From: Klebsormidium nitens
Taxonomy: Eukaryota > Streptophyta > Klebsormidiophyceae > Klebsormidiales > Klebsormidiaceae
Reading direction: 5' to 3'
Assembly (NCBI GenBank): GCA_000708835.1
Contig: DF237763.1
Span: 1,153-31,116 of the forward strand
DNA length: 29,964 nucleotides
Positions within the stretch are counted from its first letter, which is position 1. Each line of letters starts with the position of its first letter. Of the stretch, positions 10,699-24,400 are shown piece after piece. The position numbers and the translations under genes are program-made. Below the pieces are notes generated by a model. It ran no database searches. It was not told the origin of the DNA and worked only from the letters and a program-made list of their open reading frames with translations.

Positions 10699-12332
10699 CA
10701 TATCCCAGTCCAAAAGTCGCTATGTGTTGCTGGGTCGAGTGCAATCCAGGACCTTAGATGCCTCTGGCGTGTTTAGACTCTTGTCAACGCATCAGTCTAT
10801 AGGGTCCCTTCAATCGGTATGGGCAGAAGGGGTATTATATCAACTGTATATTCTTAGGGGACGCAAGACACCGCAAGACATGTTGAATCACAACAATTCT
10901 ATCAATGTCGAAGGAAAAGTATGGATGTTACAGTAGGTCCTTATTGTTATATTGTTGGTTGGGATTTATGGCAGGTTTACGAAGATCAGGCACTTCAGCC
11001 GGCCTGCTATTGAATTGAATTCCGAGTGGCCAGTTGCTTCCGAAAACGCACCAACCACCAAGAAGAGCAAGGTGTGCCTAACTCCGGGATCCTCCTAAAA
11101 TCAAACACAATGCCATGCTGCACAGATGGTGTCCTTCAAACTATGCATGCGGATATCATGAAAAAGCATCCCCGCCGCTCTCGATCATAGCAGGTCTCAG
11201 TTTTGCCGACAACACGCTCTTTGGCTCATGCACAACGGTACACCTACAATGGTGCACTATTGAGATTCGATGAGGAACTACCATGATTGAATCTACCATG
11301 TGCCGGAAAACAGTCTTCATAAAACACAGTCCACAGTTTTGAGGGGCGCATAAGATATTTTGCCTTGTTGATTCGGGTCAGTTTGAAAGCAGGCCGTGAG
11401 CTTAGAATGAGTAAGACGAGGTCGGAACGAGTTTGTACGTCGTGCATGGAAAAAGACGGGCGTCACTCTTGTGGGACATCCGGCTCGTACCTCGTACGCA
11501 CATGCATATTTTGGGCATTGAGTTTGGGCAGATGTCTACGATTACATGTTTGCATGACTCAGCGGCATTCGTAACGCATCAAATGATCGTGCAATGTTTC
11601 TCGATCGCGAGATAATGGGCCCCAGCGCATGTGACTTTCAAACATGATCGACACCATTAATCGTAGTGGGTCACATAGCTGCCTCGTTCCAAGCAGGCGA
11701 AGGCAGGTGAAGGCACATGGAAAACATTGTTCTTTTTGGGGAAGTCATCTACATTGTCTTTTAAAGCATGACCGTTTTCTTTTGAGCTTAGAATCTTCTT
11801 GAAAAAATTAGGTGGCATTCTCTAGTCTCCCCCGATTCCATTGCAAGTGCGCCATTTTCATTGGCTGGACATACTCTATCCCCTTGTAGTATAAGTTTAT
11901 TTATATTTGTGAGACTTGGATAAGGCTACTCTGCTGCAACGGCTATGCACTGCTGCTAATGACAGATCGACGGGCACACCGCACTGGCTTTACTAACCGA
12001 CTGAGCCGACCTGTCGATCCAAGGAGCCGGGAAACGGGAAGGATTTCGCAGTCGCGCTAGCTCTTGCCATGACAAAGAACATTGCCATGACGTCAGTGTT
12101 TCGAATTTTTGAGACTGAAATGCTCTTACGGCGCGTTTGGAAGTCCACTTCTGACCCCCTCTGGACACTTTGTCATCAAGAACATACTCTAAGGCAACAA
12201 CGAACCCTTACTAAGAGGGACGGTATTGTCTTCCGATCGACTTCTCGTCTTCTCCCGATCTCCCGTCTTTACGTCTTCCGTTCTTTTCTTGATTATACAC
12301 AGTGAGTTATAGGTGCGCCGCTTGATAATGGT
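10699..12332. other. Intergenic, nothing recognised
   Basis: I find no convincing coding exon, RNA gene or long repeat on either strand. Composition falls to a mixed, lower G+C level straight after the PP2C gene. Open frames are short and their translations look random. Confidence 0.5.
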
Positions 12333-12364
12333 TCGAAGGGGGCCTTCGAGACTCCTTCGAGGCT
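12333..12364. repeat. Small hairpin plus 11-bp tandem repeat
   Basis: TCGAAGG (12333-12339) pairs with CCTTCGA (12343-12349) around a 3-base loop. Overlapping this, CCTTCGAGACT (12343-12353) is followed by CCTTCGAGGCT (12354-12364), a tandem pair with one mismatch. Function is unknown. Confidence 0.6.
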
Positions 12365-13985
12365 GCTCCGTTAGCATGACGTAGCACATCGCCACTCATC
12401 GAATATCGTTGACGACATGTGTTGTCGCTAGGTGCAAACAATCTCTTTGTTTCCCGTTTGCGTTCTCAACCCTTTGCGTCTACATAAAATTTCTTGCAAG
12501 TTTACGTCTACGGTTTGATTATGGCAGCGGGCGTTTTCATTGTCATGGAACGTTTGAAATCGATGCCTTGTACAATGCAATGGCAGCCCGGAATGGTAGA
12601 AAGGTAGCAGAAGGGAAGTACGGGAAAGGAACAGAGCACTACTAGTGAAGTGGGTACAACGGGCCGGGGGTACTTGAACTGTCTGAACTGTCCAGACTCA
12701 GGTCTCTGTACGTCTATCTGTCTTGTCTCTGTAGGCCGCCACGGTCTCTGCCGATCCGACACAAAAGCGAACCCAACGATGAATGGATGAACGGTTCAGT
12801 GCGGTTCTGAAATAATACCTGATGAATGATAAGATGATAAATGATCACTTGAAGAGGGTCTCACACGATTACGGAGCTCGATCAGGTTCCTCGCTTCATC
12901 GTACGGTAGAGAACGACAGCTGCTATGCACCTGGGGACGTCGTCCGGTTCACTTTCCGAGAAACCCCGGTTTAGGCTTGACGTTGACCCGAGATGTGGCA
13001 GCTGCAGCGCCTCCGCATGCAGGAATGTTGCCAACCGGGAACACCCCGGGCCCCGGGCGCAGACCGACTCAAGTTTCATCAGCCGGTAGGCTACCGCGCG
13101 CGAGCAGTATTCTATTTCATGCGAAACCAATTTGGATCCCGACGAAAGCCTCGAATCAAGTTCAGAAATTTTAAATAGGCCTCGTAGGTATTAGGTATTG
13201 CAGTGCTGTGTACAATCTGGGTATGGTACTTTATATGCTCGATACCTACCGCGGGCGTGCGAGTCCCCCGGGCCCGCTGCGCCAGCTTGCCAGGCGGCTC
13301 GCGGACCCGGTACATTGTGTCCAGACGGTGCTCGAACTAGGTAGACGGTCTGATGTCATCACGCGAGTACTATCCCCACGACAGTTCGCATGTGTGACAT
13401 CACGTCTACCCGGTACACCCCCATGCAGAGTCCAGACTTGGGCGCGAACGTAGGTGCAGCATTGACTCTGACTCATGACTCTGAGCAGACCAACAGATGA
13501 TCTACCGCAATGCCGTATCAACACCTAAAAAGTTCTCCTGAGCTCATCGATCAAGATGTATTTTAGGTACTGGAAATGGCGGCGTATGATCCTCGAAGGT
13601 GGGACGGTGTGACTGCGCGGCCACACCAGTGCGGCGGTTCTTTCAATGAGAACATGAGAACATCTGCTGGCTGGGTTGTTGGGAATGCAGACAACGTTGC
13701 ATTTGCTTCAGAAGGAAGATGCGACACAATCTTGTGCGTGAACGTTCTAGAGTCATACTGTTTTGAAGTTTAGCAAGAGGATGTTGATTGGATATTGAAA
13801 GGGCGCTGCAGTGAGCAGTGAGTTGCGGGAGCGACTTAGGAAGTAGTTCCCCAAGTAGAATGGCTATTGGCCTTGATGCCTTCTCTTGGTAATCTGAAGA
13901 GCCTTGCCTACTTCTAAGCGAGGACTATCCGACTCTAAAGCTGTGTGCCTTGATCAAAGGGAGACACAAAGCGCAACGCCCGCAG
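12365..13985. other. Intergenic, nothing recognised
   Basis: No gene is supported. Around 12776-12850 there is a loose cluster of GATGAAT/GATGATAA units, and 12220-12290 is pyrimidine-rich with repeated TCTTC and CTCCCG. Open frames near 13208-13524 on both strands do not resemble any family I know. Confidence 0.45.
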
Positions 13986-15176
13986 ATGGTTGGGAAAAAG
14001 CGAAGGCAGCGCCCATGCACTTTGGATCTTGAAGCTGGAGCGCCAGCTCGTACTTGGCCTGAGCACTCTCTCATCCTGGGGCAATCTGCTGATCTCAGCC
14101 GCGGAGCATAGACAAGCTTGCAAAAGCATCTGTAAGATGATGGAAGCAAGTGCAGTTGTTTTGGCTAGAACATGCAAACATTAGTTGGAGGACCTGTGGA
14201 AAAGCAGGTAGTTCTTCAGCACAGCATCAACAAAACGGAACAGGATGGGTGGGATTGATAATGCTCCCTTGTTTGGCAGCCAGCATATGGTTACAGTTGC
14301 AGGCAACGAGATTGGGAGGAAGCAATGGAAGGTAATCAATAGTCTGCCTTTTTCCAGACCTTTTTGCCCTTCTCTTACCACATTACCAACTAAAACCATC
14401 TGGAATCTGAAGTAAAGGGGCTTCAGGTTGCGATGGAGCCCAAAGGACAACGCGGTGTTGACATCCAAAAGGTTCGGCTTGTGCTTGGGCCCAAAGGCTT
14501 ACTCGGTGGTGACATTCCAAGAGGCCGTATTTGCTATTGTCACGCAGCACTTGCCTAACATGAGGGGACAGCTACATGCTGTGCTTTGCTTGTTGTATCA
14601 GCTCCTGAAGGAACCTTTGCAATATTCCTCCAGTCTACCACCTGAATGACTGGTGGAAGATCATAAGGGCTGCATTTTTATTTTGGTAGCTGAAGAGTTG
14701 CATGCCAGCACGTTTGCTTCTTTCAGAGATTACGCACCAGCATAGTCACCAAGGTGGGGTTAGTTGAGTACTAATGAGCTCACCCATCGCCATCTTCACA
14801 CGCGGTCACATTCCCATGCAAGATTTTGGGTCTAGCTCTGACAACCAACAGGATTGTGCGTCTGTTCCGTCGTCATCAACTTTCGAGCTGTCTCTCACTG
14901 GTGTCTATCACCAAATACAGGGGTCAGATATCATGAAGAGGTTCCAGCTTGCCGGGAACACAGTGCGGGTGAGGCCATCCTTCGGCACCTGTTGAATGCA
15001 AGCCCTGAATCCAAAATCGGACTGGCAAAGCAAACCTGGTTGTGTACATTGCTCTTTCCTCCACCTTGCAATCACTCCTTCTGATACAGCAGCTCTTCTG
15101 ACGACCCACCAATCTTGCAGGCTGCCCAGAGGTTTGCACATTTTGGAATGCTGCAAACACTCTCAAGAAGAATGAA
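13986..15176 (+). other. Exon-like blocks, possible unrecognised gene or remnant
   Basis: Several short open blocks are flanked by fair splice sites. A frame starting with ATG at 13986 (MVGKKRRQRPCTLDLEAGAP) runs 41 codons. A block at about 14303-14331 (NEIGRKQWK) is bounded by GCAG and GTAATC. Another starts at 14427 (VAMEPKGQRGVDIQK), and its frame continues into LVLGPKGLLGGD. Blocks at about 14931-14968 and 15121-15179 follow. I could not join them into one unambiguous frame, and competing frames are also open. They might be 5' exons or UTR of the Ca2+-ATPase gene, a separate gene, or chance. Confidence 0.2.
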
Positions 15177-15464
15177 AATAAGTAAGTCTGCAGACTGACA
15201 CCGTATCTGGCACGTCACGGGATTTAACCCTCGCTCAGTGGAGGAACCGTTCTTATGACCATAGAAAGACTCTTGTCTGACAATGTTGTAAAGGTTCCCC
15301 TTGCAGAGAAGAGATTGAGTGTTGTCTGGGGCAGCTTTGATTCGTTACCAAGAGGGCCCTGGAATCAGTCGACTGCAGGTGCTTCGTCTGCATGATGAGC
15401 GCATTGTTTAGCCTGTATCTGCCTGGAATCAGCAACTGTTAAGATGCTCAGCTGAGCGAAGTCG

Positions 15465-18400
15465 TTGCATGCGTGTTCAGGTGCGGATCCTGCTGGAAGT
15501 TACGAAGTCTCCTGTGAGCGGCTGACGAAGCTTGTAGAGGGAAAGGACATGGAAGACTTAGCAGACGCAGGGGGGGTAAGTGATATGACGTGTTTGTGCA
15601 GGTCTCTGAATTGGCTGCTTCTGGTCACTCTCTCCTGTTGCACCACAACGAATGCTTTTGCGCAACAAGTCTAGGCTCTACTTCATCATTAGTAAGGCAG
15701 GTTGCTACGAGCGTCGACCTTATGCTTCTCTCAGCCCGTTGCATCTGACGCGTCTCACCAACAATTGTTTGGAGCTTGAGCAGGGTCTCAACGGCCTTGA
15801 ATGTCCTTACCGCTGATCAAGATGCCGCTCCAACACAGGTTTCTGGGCTGGCACGGTCTTTGAAGGCGGACCTCGATAAAGGTCTGAGCGAGGATGAAGA
15901 GGACTTCAAAAAGCGCGCAATCGCGTTTGGCACAAATACGTACCCAGCAGCCCAACTAACTCCTTTTTGGGTGAGCATTTGAGCCTTTGCGGTTCAGGAT
16001 GACCGAACGATCCATTAGTCCGAGGCTCGGCAGGCAGCCAATGCAGGCCTCTAAGCAGCTTTTATTGAGCAGCCACAGTACGATCAAGGGGCGTAAAAGC
16101 CCCCTCTTCAATCCACCCCTTTTTCTTAACGGGTAGTGTTGAGGCCTAGGCCGGATGTGTATAGGGGGCGGTCGGACGCTTCAAACAAAAATTGGCGAAG
16201 CTCTAAAGCTGACGCTTCACTGTGGTACAGGAGTACGTCTGGGAGGCCATGCAGGACACCACAATGCAGATCCTGGCACTCTGTGCCGCTGTGTCGCTGG
16301 CTGTCGGCCTGTCGACCGAGGTAGGTCGTCGCATCAGTAAGAAACGCAGATGTAAAGCCACTTTGACAAGGGGAGAACGAAATGCCTTCACACTACACAT
16401 ACAGGAATTCGCCGCTACCCATCTTTCTCGAACAGCAAGATTCAGGTCGGACGTGAAGTGCAGCGAGGCCTTAGCTGCCTTACTTGGAACTTTTGTAAAC
16501 GAAGCATCTGAACCGTTCTCGTCTTTGCTTCTTTGCGAGCGGCAAGTCACGGTCCTAAAGTTTTGGAAGACAAGGGCCAGCAAACCACATCTTGACTTTG
16601 CTGCAGGATCCCGCAAAAGGCTGGTACGACGGTGCCGGGATTGCTTTCGCCATCATCCTCGTGCTCGTGGTCGGATGTAAGTACGATGGCACCACGTCTT
16701 TGTGTGTACTTTCACGAACAAACTTGACAGTCAGCCGCTCCGGATCCTATTTGTCAGAGCAGATTGTTTGCGCATGAGATTTGCAGCTCAAACCTTCATA
16801 TTGTCTCCTCGGGTCTGCATGATTGTTGATGTCGAAAATATGCGAGCTTTTGTCCAAAACCTATGAGCTGGCCATGCTACAAAAGATCGACGACTATCTG
16901 TCTTTTGGGTTCTTGTGCGAGCCTCCAATACTCGCGTCAGACATCTTGATGTTTTGGTTTGCAGCTACAAGCAACTACCAGCAGAGTCTTCAATTCGCTT
17001 CTCTTAACGACGAGAAGAGAAAGATTTTTCTAAATGTGTCAAGGGGCGGAAAGAGATTGAAGGTGTCAATCTTCGAGATTCTCGTGGGGGATGTTGTACA
17101 CATATCAATCGGGGATCAGGTGAGCATTCATCGTCTGTCTTAGTAGCAGAGCTAGTGCTGGGTCACCTGTACACTTGACATCACCATGCAGGCCTGCGCA
17201 AAAGCTTATGTGCGATTTGGACTGGAAATGGATTGAATCACGAAGCTCGATCTCCGTTCTGTCGTTTATCAAGGAGCTGCGAGGTCTTTACCAGACGGTG
17301 TCATCTCCACTCTCGGTCCTTCGAGGGGATTGCTACCTGGTCAGCTCTTTTGAAATGCTTGCAAACCTGGAACTACTACGAAAGCAAAGCTCTCGCGTGC
17401 AAAAACGCTGATTCTGACACTTAGGACACATGCGTCGTCCAGCTATTGATGAAGTAAGACAAACCTTGGCCCCAAGAGAAATTCTACCTTTCTAAACTGG
17501 CAGAGATCATGATAGATTTCCACTATAGAATTGACAACCAGCAGATAGCCTAGCAACCAATCAGTGTCTCTAACAGTGACAAGTCTGGCACCACGAACTT
17601 TCTCTCGCAGGTCCCAGCGGATGGTATTCTGATTCAAGGTCACTCGTTGAGCATTGACGAGTCCAGTATGACCGGAGAAAGCGAACATGTTCATGTCAAC
17701 GAGAAGCATCCATTCTTAATTTCCGGGTGCAAGGTCATGGACGGCTTCGGCTCCTTTCTGGTAAGTTTCCGCGCTTCTTCTTCGTAACCTTTTCGTAGCT
17801 GCGGTTGAGGATTTACACAAGGCGGTGAACCTAGTATCCTACGGAAATGATCCTGTAGGGAGGCCTCGGAGTGCTCAGCAAACCCGTTGCCGAAGTCAAG
17901 CTAGAACCTTTCGCTTTTTACTGAATGTTGGTGGACACGCAGGTTTATTTCCCCATACGAGTCTGAGATCAAGCGCACGCACGTGACCATGAACAACCGA
18001 CTCAGTGACTCGACTGGTTATCGTTCCAGTCTGACTTGCGCAACTATATAGAGCCTGCAACGGATGGATACGTCTGTCTCAGGTGACTGGCGTGGGGATG
18101 AACACGGAGTGGGGACGTGTCATGTCGACACTGAATGAGGACAACGAGGAGGACACGCCGTTGCAGGTGACTACATAAGCTCTAAAGCGAACGGCTCAAG
18201 TTCCTAACTCGGCGAACGTTCTTAGATGTTTCCGCAGCTCTTCATTCCCTGGCATCTAGAATGGTGGAACCAGTCTCTTTTTTCCGATTTGGAAAGACAA
18301 TGATTGCAAAGACCTCGTTCTCATCTCTCTTCCAAAGTACCTGAACTTCTCCTGCATCAATCTCTGGTCAAACTTTCTCGTCAGCAAAGCAGGTACTACT

Positions 18401-21400
18401 TTTGCTGAATATTCTAACTGATTATGCAGATTCGGCTGGATACTTTGGCTAGCTCCATCGGCAAGATGGGCCTGTCAGTCGCCGTCCTGGTCCTGGTGGT
18501 ACTTATCATCAGGTGAGCCACAAAGACCAGGAGCGGCTTCTCCATCAGCCAGCAGGATTCTAAACTGCTCGGACATCATCCGGAACGATCCTTCAAAAAA
18601 GTCTTGGATTGAACCCGGTGGACAATCATTTTTAGGGGAACATTCAAGGGGACTAGATTCATCAGGGAAAAATTCAAGGGGCCAGTATCAAACTATCGCG
18701 TCTGGTGCTTACCGATCATCGCACTTGCAGGCTTCGCGGTGCACAAAAGCGTCCCTTCCAGACCGGCAAGATCCGATGTTGGATTCGCATGCGGTATGGA
18801 TGAGCCATGCACTGCCGGAGCCTCACGAAGGTTAAAAGTTGCCATAACCACATGTTCCGTGCCCTCTCCCTTTCCAGGTTCTTCGCCACAGTTGACTTCC
18901 ACCACTTCAGCTCACACGACGTTCGAACGCTAGTCGAGTTCTTCTCTATAGCTGTAACTATCGTCGTGGTGTCCGTACCAGAAGGGCTGCCCTTGGCGGT
19001 CACGCTCACGTAAGTTCTCGATTCGACGTCCACATCTCCCCTTGCTCGTCTCCCGCCAATTCTATCATCGTTCCTTCCGTGTCATGTGGAAGCTTTTGCC
19101 GACGATTCATGTTTCGTAGTGGACCCTGAAAGCGAGGCTAGCGGCTGTGCCAAGTCCCTAGCTCTCGAGAGTCACGAGCTCCTTGTTTGCAGGCTCGCTT
19201 ACTCGATGCACAAGATGATGGTGGACAAGGCCCTCGTCAGAAAGCTGGCAGCGTGCGAGACGATGGGGTCCGCCACCACAATCTGCAGCGACAAAACAGG
19301 GACCCTAACCATGAACCTGGTAAGTCCCGATGCTGCGCATGATCGCGAACATGCAAGACCAAGCTGAGTTTGAGAGCTTCATACCTGAGACTCTGACCTT
19401 ACTGATGCAAGCACTGCACGCACCGGGATCAACTTCCTTCGAGCTGCGTGATAGCCAGGAAGACAAGGTGAGGACATGGAAACCTCGAAAATCAGGGGAT
19501 ACTAAAGTACGCAGGCAGTTCATTAATGATCACCAACGGGAACCCGAGCGAAAACCCGTCTGTTACATCACTAAGGTCTGCTGCCATCTGCACGTCCGTA
19601 GAATTCCTGTAGCTGCGGATGGGAGTGTCTTGAGAATGCTGCGAGATGGTTTGCCGCCTCTTCTCCGCTGTCTGATCTGGTCGAACTTGTCGCCCTGTCA
19701 GATGACGGTGGTGAAGTCGTGGTGCTGCGGAGCGTTGCGAGAGCCGGATCATACCACGGAGCAGCTGTCCAAGGAGGCCATGGCGGTAAGTTCCGCCATA
19801 GGAAAACAAGTGCCCCGCAGAGCAGCGTCCTTCTGACATCGAGTCGCTCCGGCCCCCGTTGAAGTCGCAAACACGAGGTGGTCACAATCAAACTGCTGAT
19901 CATCATTAGAGATCTACTAGCGCTCAAAATCTCCCCTGCTATCCTGCTTGTCTTGTCTTCTCAGATGGTCTACGAGTCACCAACGCAGCGGTAGAGCAGC
20001 TGGAGGACGGCAACAAGCCCGTCATTAATGGTACCCCGACAGAATCAGCGGTCTTGGCGTGGGCATGCAAGGTGGGTCCGACTGACTATGCTTTGATGAC
20101 TACTCCTTGTTGGCAAAGAGAGAAGCTACAAGCAAGTAGCCTCACGTTGACGCGGCAGAGGACGCGACGAGAAACTGCAGAACGTCATGCTAGTTCGGCT
20201 TGCCGCTAGTGCAACTCAGTTGCGTTCTGTAATGCTTGCTGTCCTTTTCCAATCAAACCGCCAGACTGTTGTCTGAATCTCTTGCGCTCCTTCAGCTGGG
20301 AGCCAGATTCAACGCCGTGCGGGCATCCACGGACGTCATCGTCATCTCGTCTTTCAATTCGGAGAAGAAGCGGATGGGCGTCATCATCAAGGTGAGCTCT
20401 CTTGGACCACCCCAAGCGTGAGTGTATCAAGTCACCGTAGTATCAGCAGCATACCACACGATGAGCTCTGAGACTACCCTTAACTTCGTAAGAACCGAAA
20501 CGTACCCATGTAGTCCCGTAGTGTGATCTTCCGCTAATGACGAAGTTGCCAGTGTTTCATCCGTTGCCGCTCATTGGCAACGATGGCAAAGTGCTTCAGG
20601 ACTACGTTACCGGTCCGTGAGTCGTATTGTTGATTGATTCACCGGATCTTTTGTTGCAGACAAAGAACGAGGGCAAGTTCCGCGTGCACTGGAAGGGCGC
20701 CGCAGAGATTGTCCTCGAGCAGTGCGACAAAGTGATTGACGAAAACGGCTTCGTGCTACCCATGACATCCCAAAAGGTAACATTCAACTGACGATTTGAG
20801 CTATTGTCGAACGCTTCGGTAGTGCGCAAAGATAGGCGGGAAGAATGACATCTCGACAAGGGAGACCTGATGCTCTTATTCTGGAAGGACGGTTATCCAT
20901 GTTCCTTCGAGCCGCACTAGGCCGCAACGTAGCTCCTGGTAAACGTGCAAACTTTCATGTCATAAAGTTTCAGAGCACCTTTGGGCTGCATTTTATTTGC
21001 TGAAGTGCCTTTTTTGATTGAGGAGCTGAGATCCAAAAAGGGCTCAGGTCCCGATAGTTCTCGCACAAAAAATCGACCCTCAGAGAACGCAAGCACTATC
21101 CAGGAAAGTTAAGATGAAAATCTGTTGACATCCGTCGGTCGCTAGATGCAATCGCTGTGTCCATTCGAATGAACCGGGGGCTCAGAAGCATCGTTCTTTT
21201 TGCCGCCGTAGAAGACGGAGCTCCACCAGATCATCGACACGTTCGCCCGGAACGCTCTTCGGGCCTTGTGCCTGTGCTACCGGGATCTGCGGGCCGACGA
21301 GGTGTCGGGGGAGGGCCAGGACATGCCGGACCAGGGCATGGTCTGCCTGGCCATCGTGGGGATCAAGGTAAACCCTCGCTCCAACTGAAACGCGCGTGCA

Positions 21401-24400
21401 CCTTCCAGGAATACAAGCTAGCAAGCGGCCTGATTGGAGGCAGTAGCGCGGCCCGTCCTCTTTCCTTGCGATCGCAGGACGAACCAGATTTTGGTCGACC
21501 CCTGTTTCTCTAAGACAGTCCTCGTGTTTTGGAGGTTCAAGATGACGCAACCCTCGCCGCTGCGCTCTATACTCATCATAGCAGGAAACAACCTTCGAAG
21601 ACGTCTCAATAATGTGCTGCTGAAAGCCGTGTAGTCAGACAGCTTGAGTGGCCGAAACTTGCTGCCCGCAGGATCCTTGCCGCCCGGGAGTGCCCGAAGC
21701 CGTTGCTGTGTGTCAAAAGGCGGGGATCCTCGTTCGAATGGTTACGGGCGACAACGTGACGACTGCAATGGCCATTGCACGCGAGTGTGGCATCCTGCGG
21801 GCTGGCGGGGTGGCCATCGAGGGGAAAGACTTCCGAACCATGACTCCGGAAGCCCAGATGTTGCTTCTACCCAGTTTGCAGGTACGTACTTTCTGTTCCT
21901 TCCCGATGAAATGTGCCTAGCGTCAAACGAGAAGCTCAAACGAATTCTGCTACCATAGAAATATAAATTCCGTCAATCCGTTGCTGCTTATTGAAGCCGT
22001 GATCAGTGGTTTTTCATACGAATACATTGGTCAGCCTAACATTATGTGACCGCTCTCCGCCGAAAATACAAGTGTGCTGGCGTAGACGAAGCTGTACAGA
22101 TTTTGAGAAAACTTGTCAGGACCCTTGTAACGAGAGTTGGTTCGTGGTTGCTTTCCTGCAGCCACTAACCGCACTTGTTTCGTGGGTAAGGAAAGTCAGT
22201 TTGCAGCTTTGATTGGGCGCCGTTGTCATGTCGCCTGAAGAACGTTGTAGCAAGTGAGTAAGCTGCCGTTCAGGTGATGGCCCGGTCGTCTCCCACGGAC
22301 AAGCACATGCTGGTCCGACGGCTGTTGGAGATGGGCGACGTCGTAGCGGTGACGGGGGACGGTACCAATGATGCACCTGCGCTGCACGAGGTAGGGGCGT
22401 AAAGAGGCACTGTCTCGCATGCGTTGCTGATGCGCTCAAGGAACGGAGAACGTACAGTGATCTCATTCTGTAGCTTGTGGCGTGCTTCGGCAATACATCC
22501 GGTCAGCATGGTAGCAAGAGTTGGCCCGCTCGCTAGGGTTTGAGCACTGAAGCGCCGTCCAAGAGAGCTGACAGGAAACACCAAGCTTCGCGGCCAGCGA
22601 AAGACCTTCCATGTTCTTTTCACTGTCACACTGCCTCCTTGTTGAACGATCTTGCAAAAATTTGCTTCCCAAATCTGCAGGCTTCCATCGGGCTGGCTAT
22701 GGGCATTTGCGGCACGGAGGTCGCCAAGGAGGCGTCGGACATCGTGATTCTGGACGACAACTTCGCGTCCATTATCAAGGTGGTGCGCTGGGGCCGCTCC
22801 GTCTTCTTCAACATCCAGAAGTTCATCCAGTTCCAGATGACCGTCAACCTAGTTGCGCTCTCCATCAACTTCGTGTCGGCCGTCGGCTCCGGCTACGCCC
22901 CCCTCACCGCCGTCCAGGTGAGCCGTTGAGGGCAGCCTGCTAAGATCCTTGAGTGCTCAAGAAATAGATGATTCGAGGTTTGAAAGCGTCTGCTTCCGCC
23001 TTGCTCTGGACCAGAAGGAACACTTACGATGGGCTGGACAATTACTAAGATCGATGACCACGAACAGGACTTGGAAGAGTGGGGCTTCTTCACTGATTGA
23101 TGGTGCATCTTTACAAAAGGTTTGTTCCCCTATACTGCCTTCTATTCGACGAAAAGCTCCTTGTCTAGGTCCTCGACCAGTCTCCGAACCCTTTTCCTTT
23201 TACCTCGCAGCTTCTGTGGGTCAATCTGATCATGGACACTCTGGGTGCCTTGGCACTCGCCACGGAGCCGCCGTCCGACGAGCTTATGAAGGAGAAGCCC
23301 ATTGGGTCAACGTAAGTAAAACCTTGTCTTGCGCGCTTCTCCGTTCCGTTATAAGCAATCCGGTAACGCATCCAAAATGCTCAAGTGACAGGAATCTAGA
23401 TTGCTTGCTCTCAGTACTTTGCGTCCAGTGCTAGATATGAAGGGCTGAAATTGAAGTACTGCCTTTCCAATTTCACGGCACGGACATGCCCATTACTTTT
23501 AGCAAGCAATCTTCGTACCGACCAGGATAGCGTAGGAACGAAGGTATGAGGACACCCAGATTCGCGCCGGTCGCTACAACAAGGGACTCTCAGGATACTC
23601 TAGCCGTCGACGAGGCTCCACTTTGACATGGGGGTCTGGGTTGCTGCAGCGCGCCGCTGATGACGAACGCGATGTGGCGCAACATCGCGTGCCAGTGGAT
23701 GTACCAGCTGGTGGTGCTGCTGGTGATGCAGTACCAGGGCGCCAACATCCTGAGCCTGCACCCCGTGCCCAGCCAGCCCGGCCACGACAACGGCAACCCC
23801 AAGCTCGTGTGCATGATCTTCAACGCCTTCGTCTTCTGCCAGGTGGGGGCCCGGGGCTGGCAGGCGGGGTTGCGCACGTGACGAAGTACACTCCAAGGGT
23901 GCTGTCATTTGACTGGAAGGATCATTCAGTGATCCACTCGAAGGCACGTTCTTGATCCCTGCTCTTGATAGCTTGAGGGACTAAAAAGCCTAGATTCCGA
24001 GAGCCTGTCTCCTTCAAGTTACCTGCTCTTCATAAGCCGACCCACGAAGTGTAGCTGATCCACGCCATTTTACCTCTCCTCAGATCTTCAACCAGATCAA
24101 CGCTCGGAAGCCGTACGAGTTCAACGTGTTCGCGGGCCTCCTCCAGAGCCGCATGTTCAACATCGTCTGGCTAATCACCTGCCTATTCCAGGTTCGCGAA
24201 ACTCAAGTTCTCATGTTTAGCAAGCGCGATCGCAAGAATTCTTTTGACTTCCGCCTTTAAGATCTTTGCTTTAACTTACCGACTTTGTTTTACATTCATT
24301 TCGACCTCTTGAACCCACTTTCTGAATACATGTCGTTCCGAGGTCACGCCCTAGGGCTATGGATGGGGCACACTCTTGAGCAGAGCAGACATTGTTCCAT

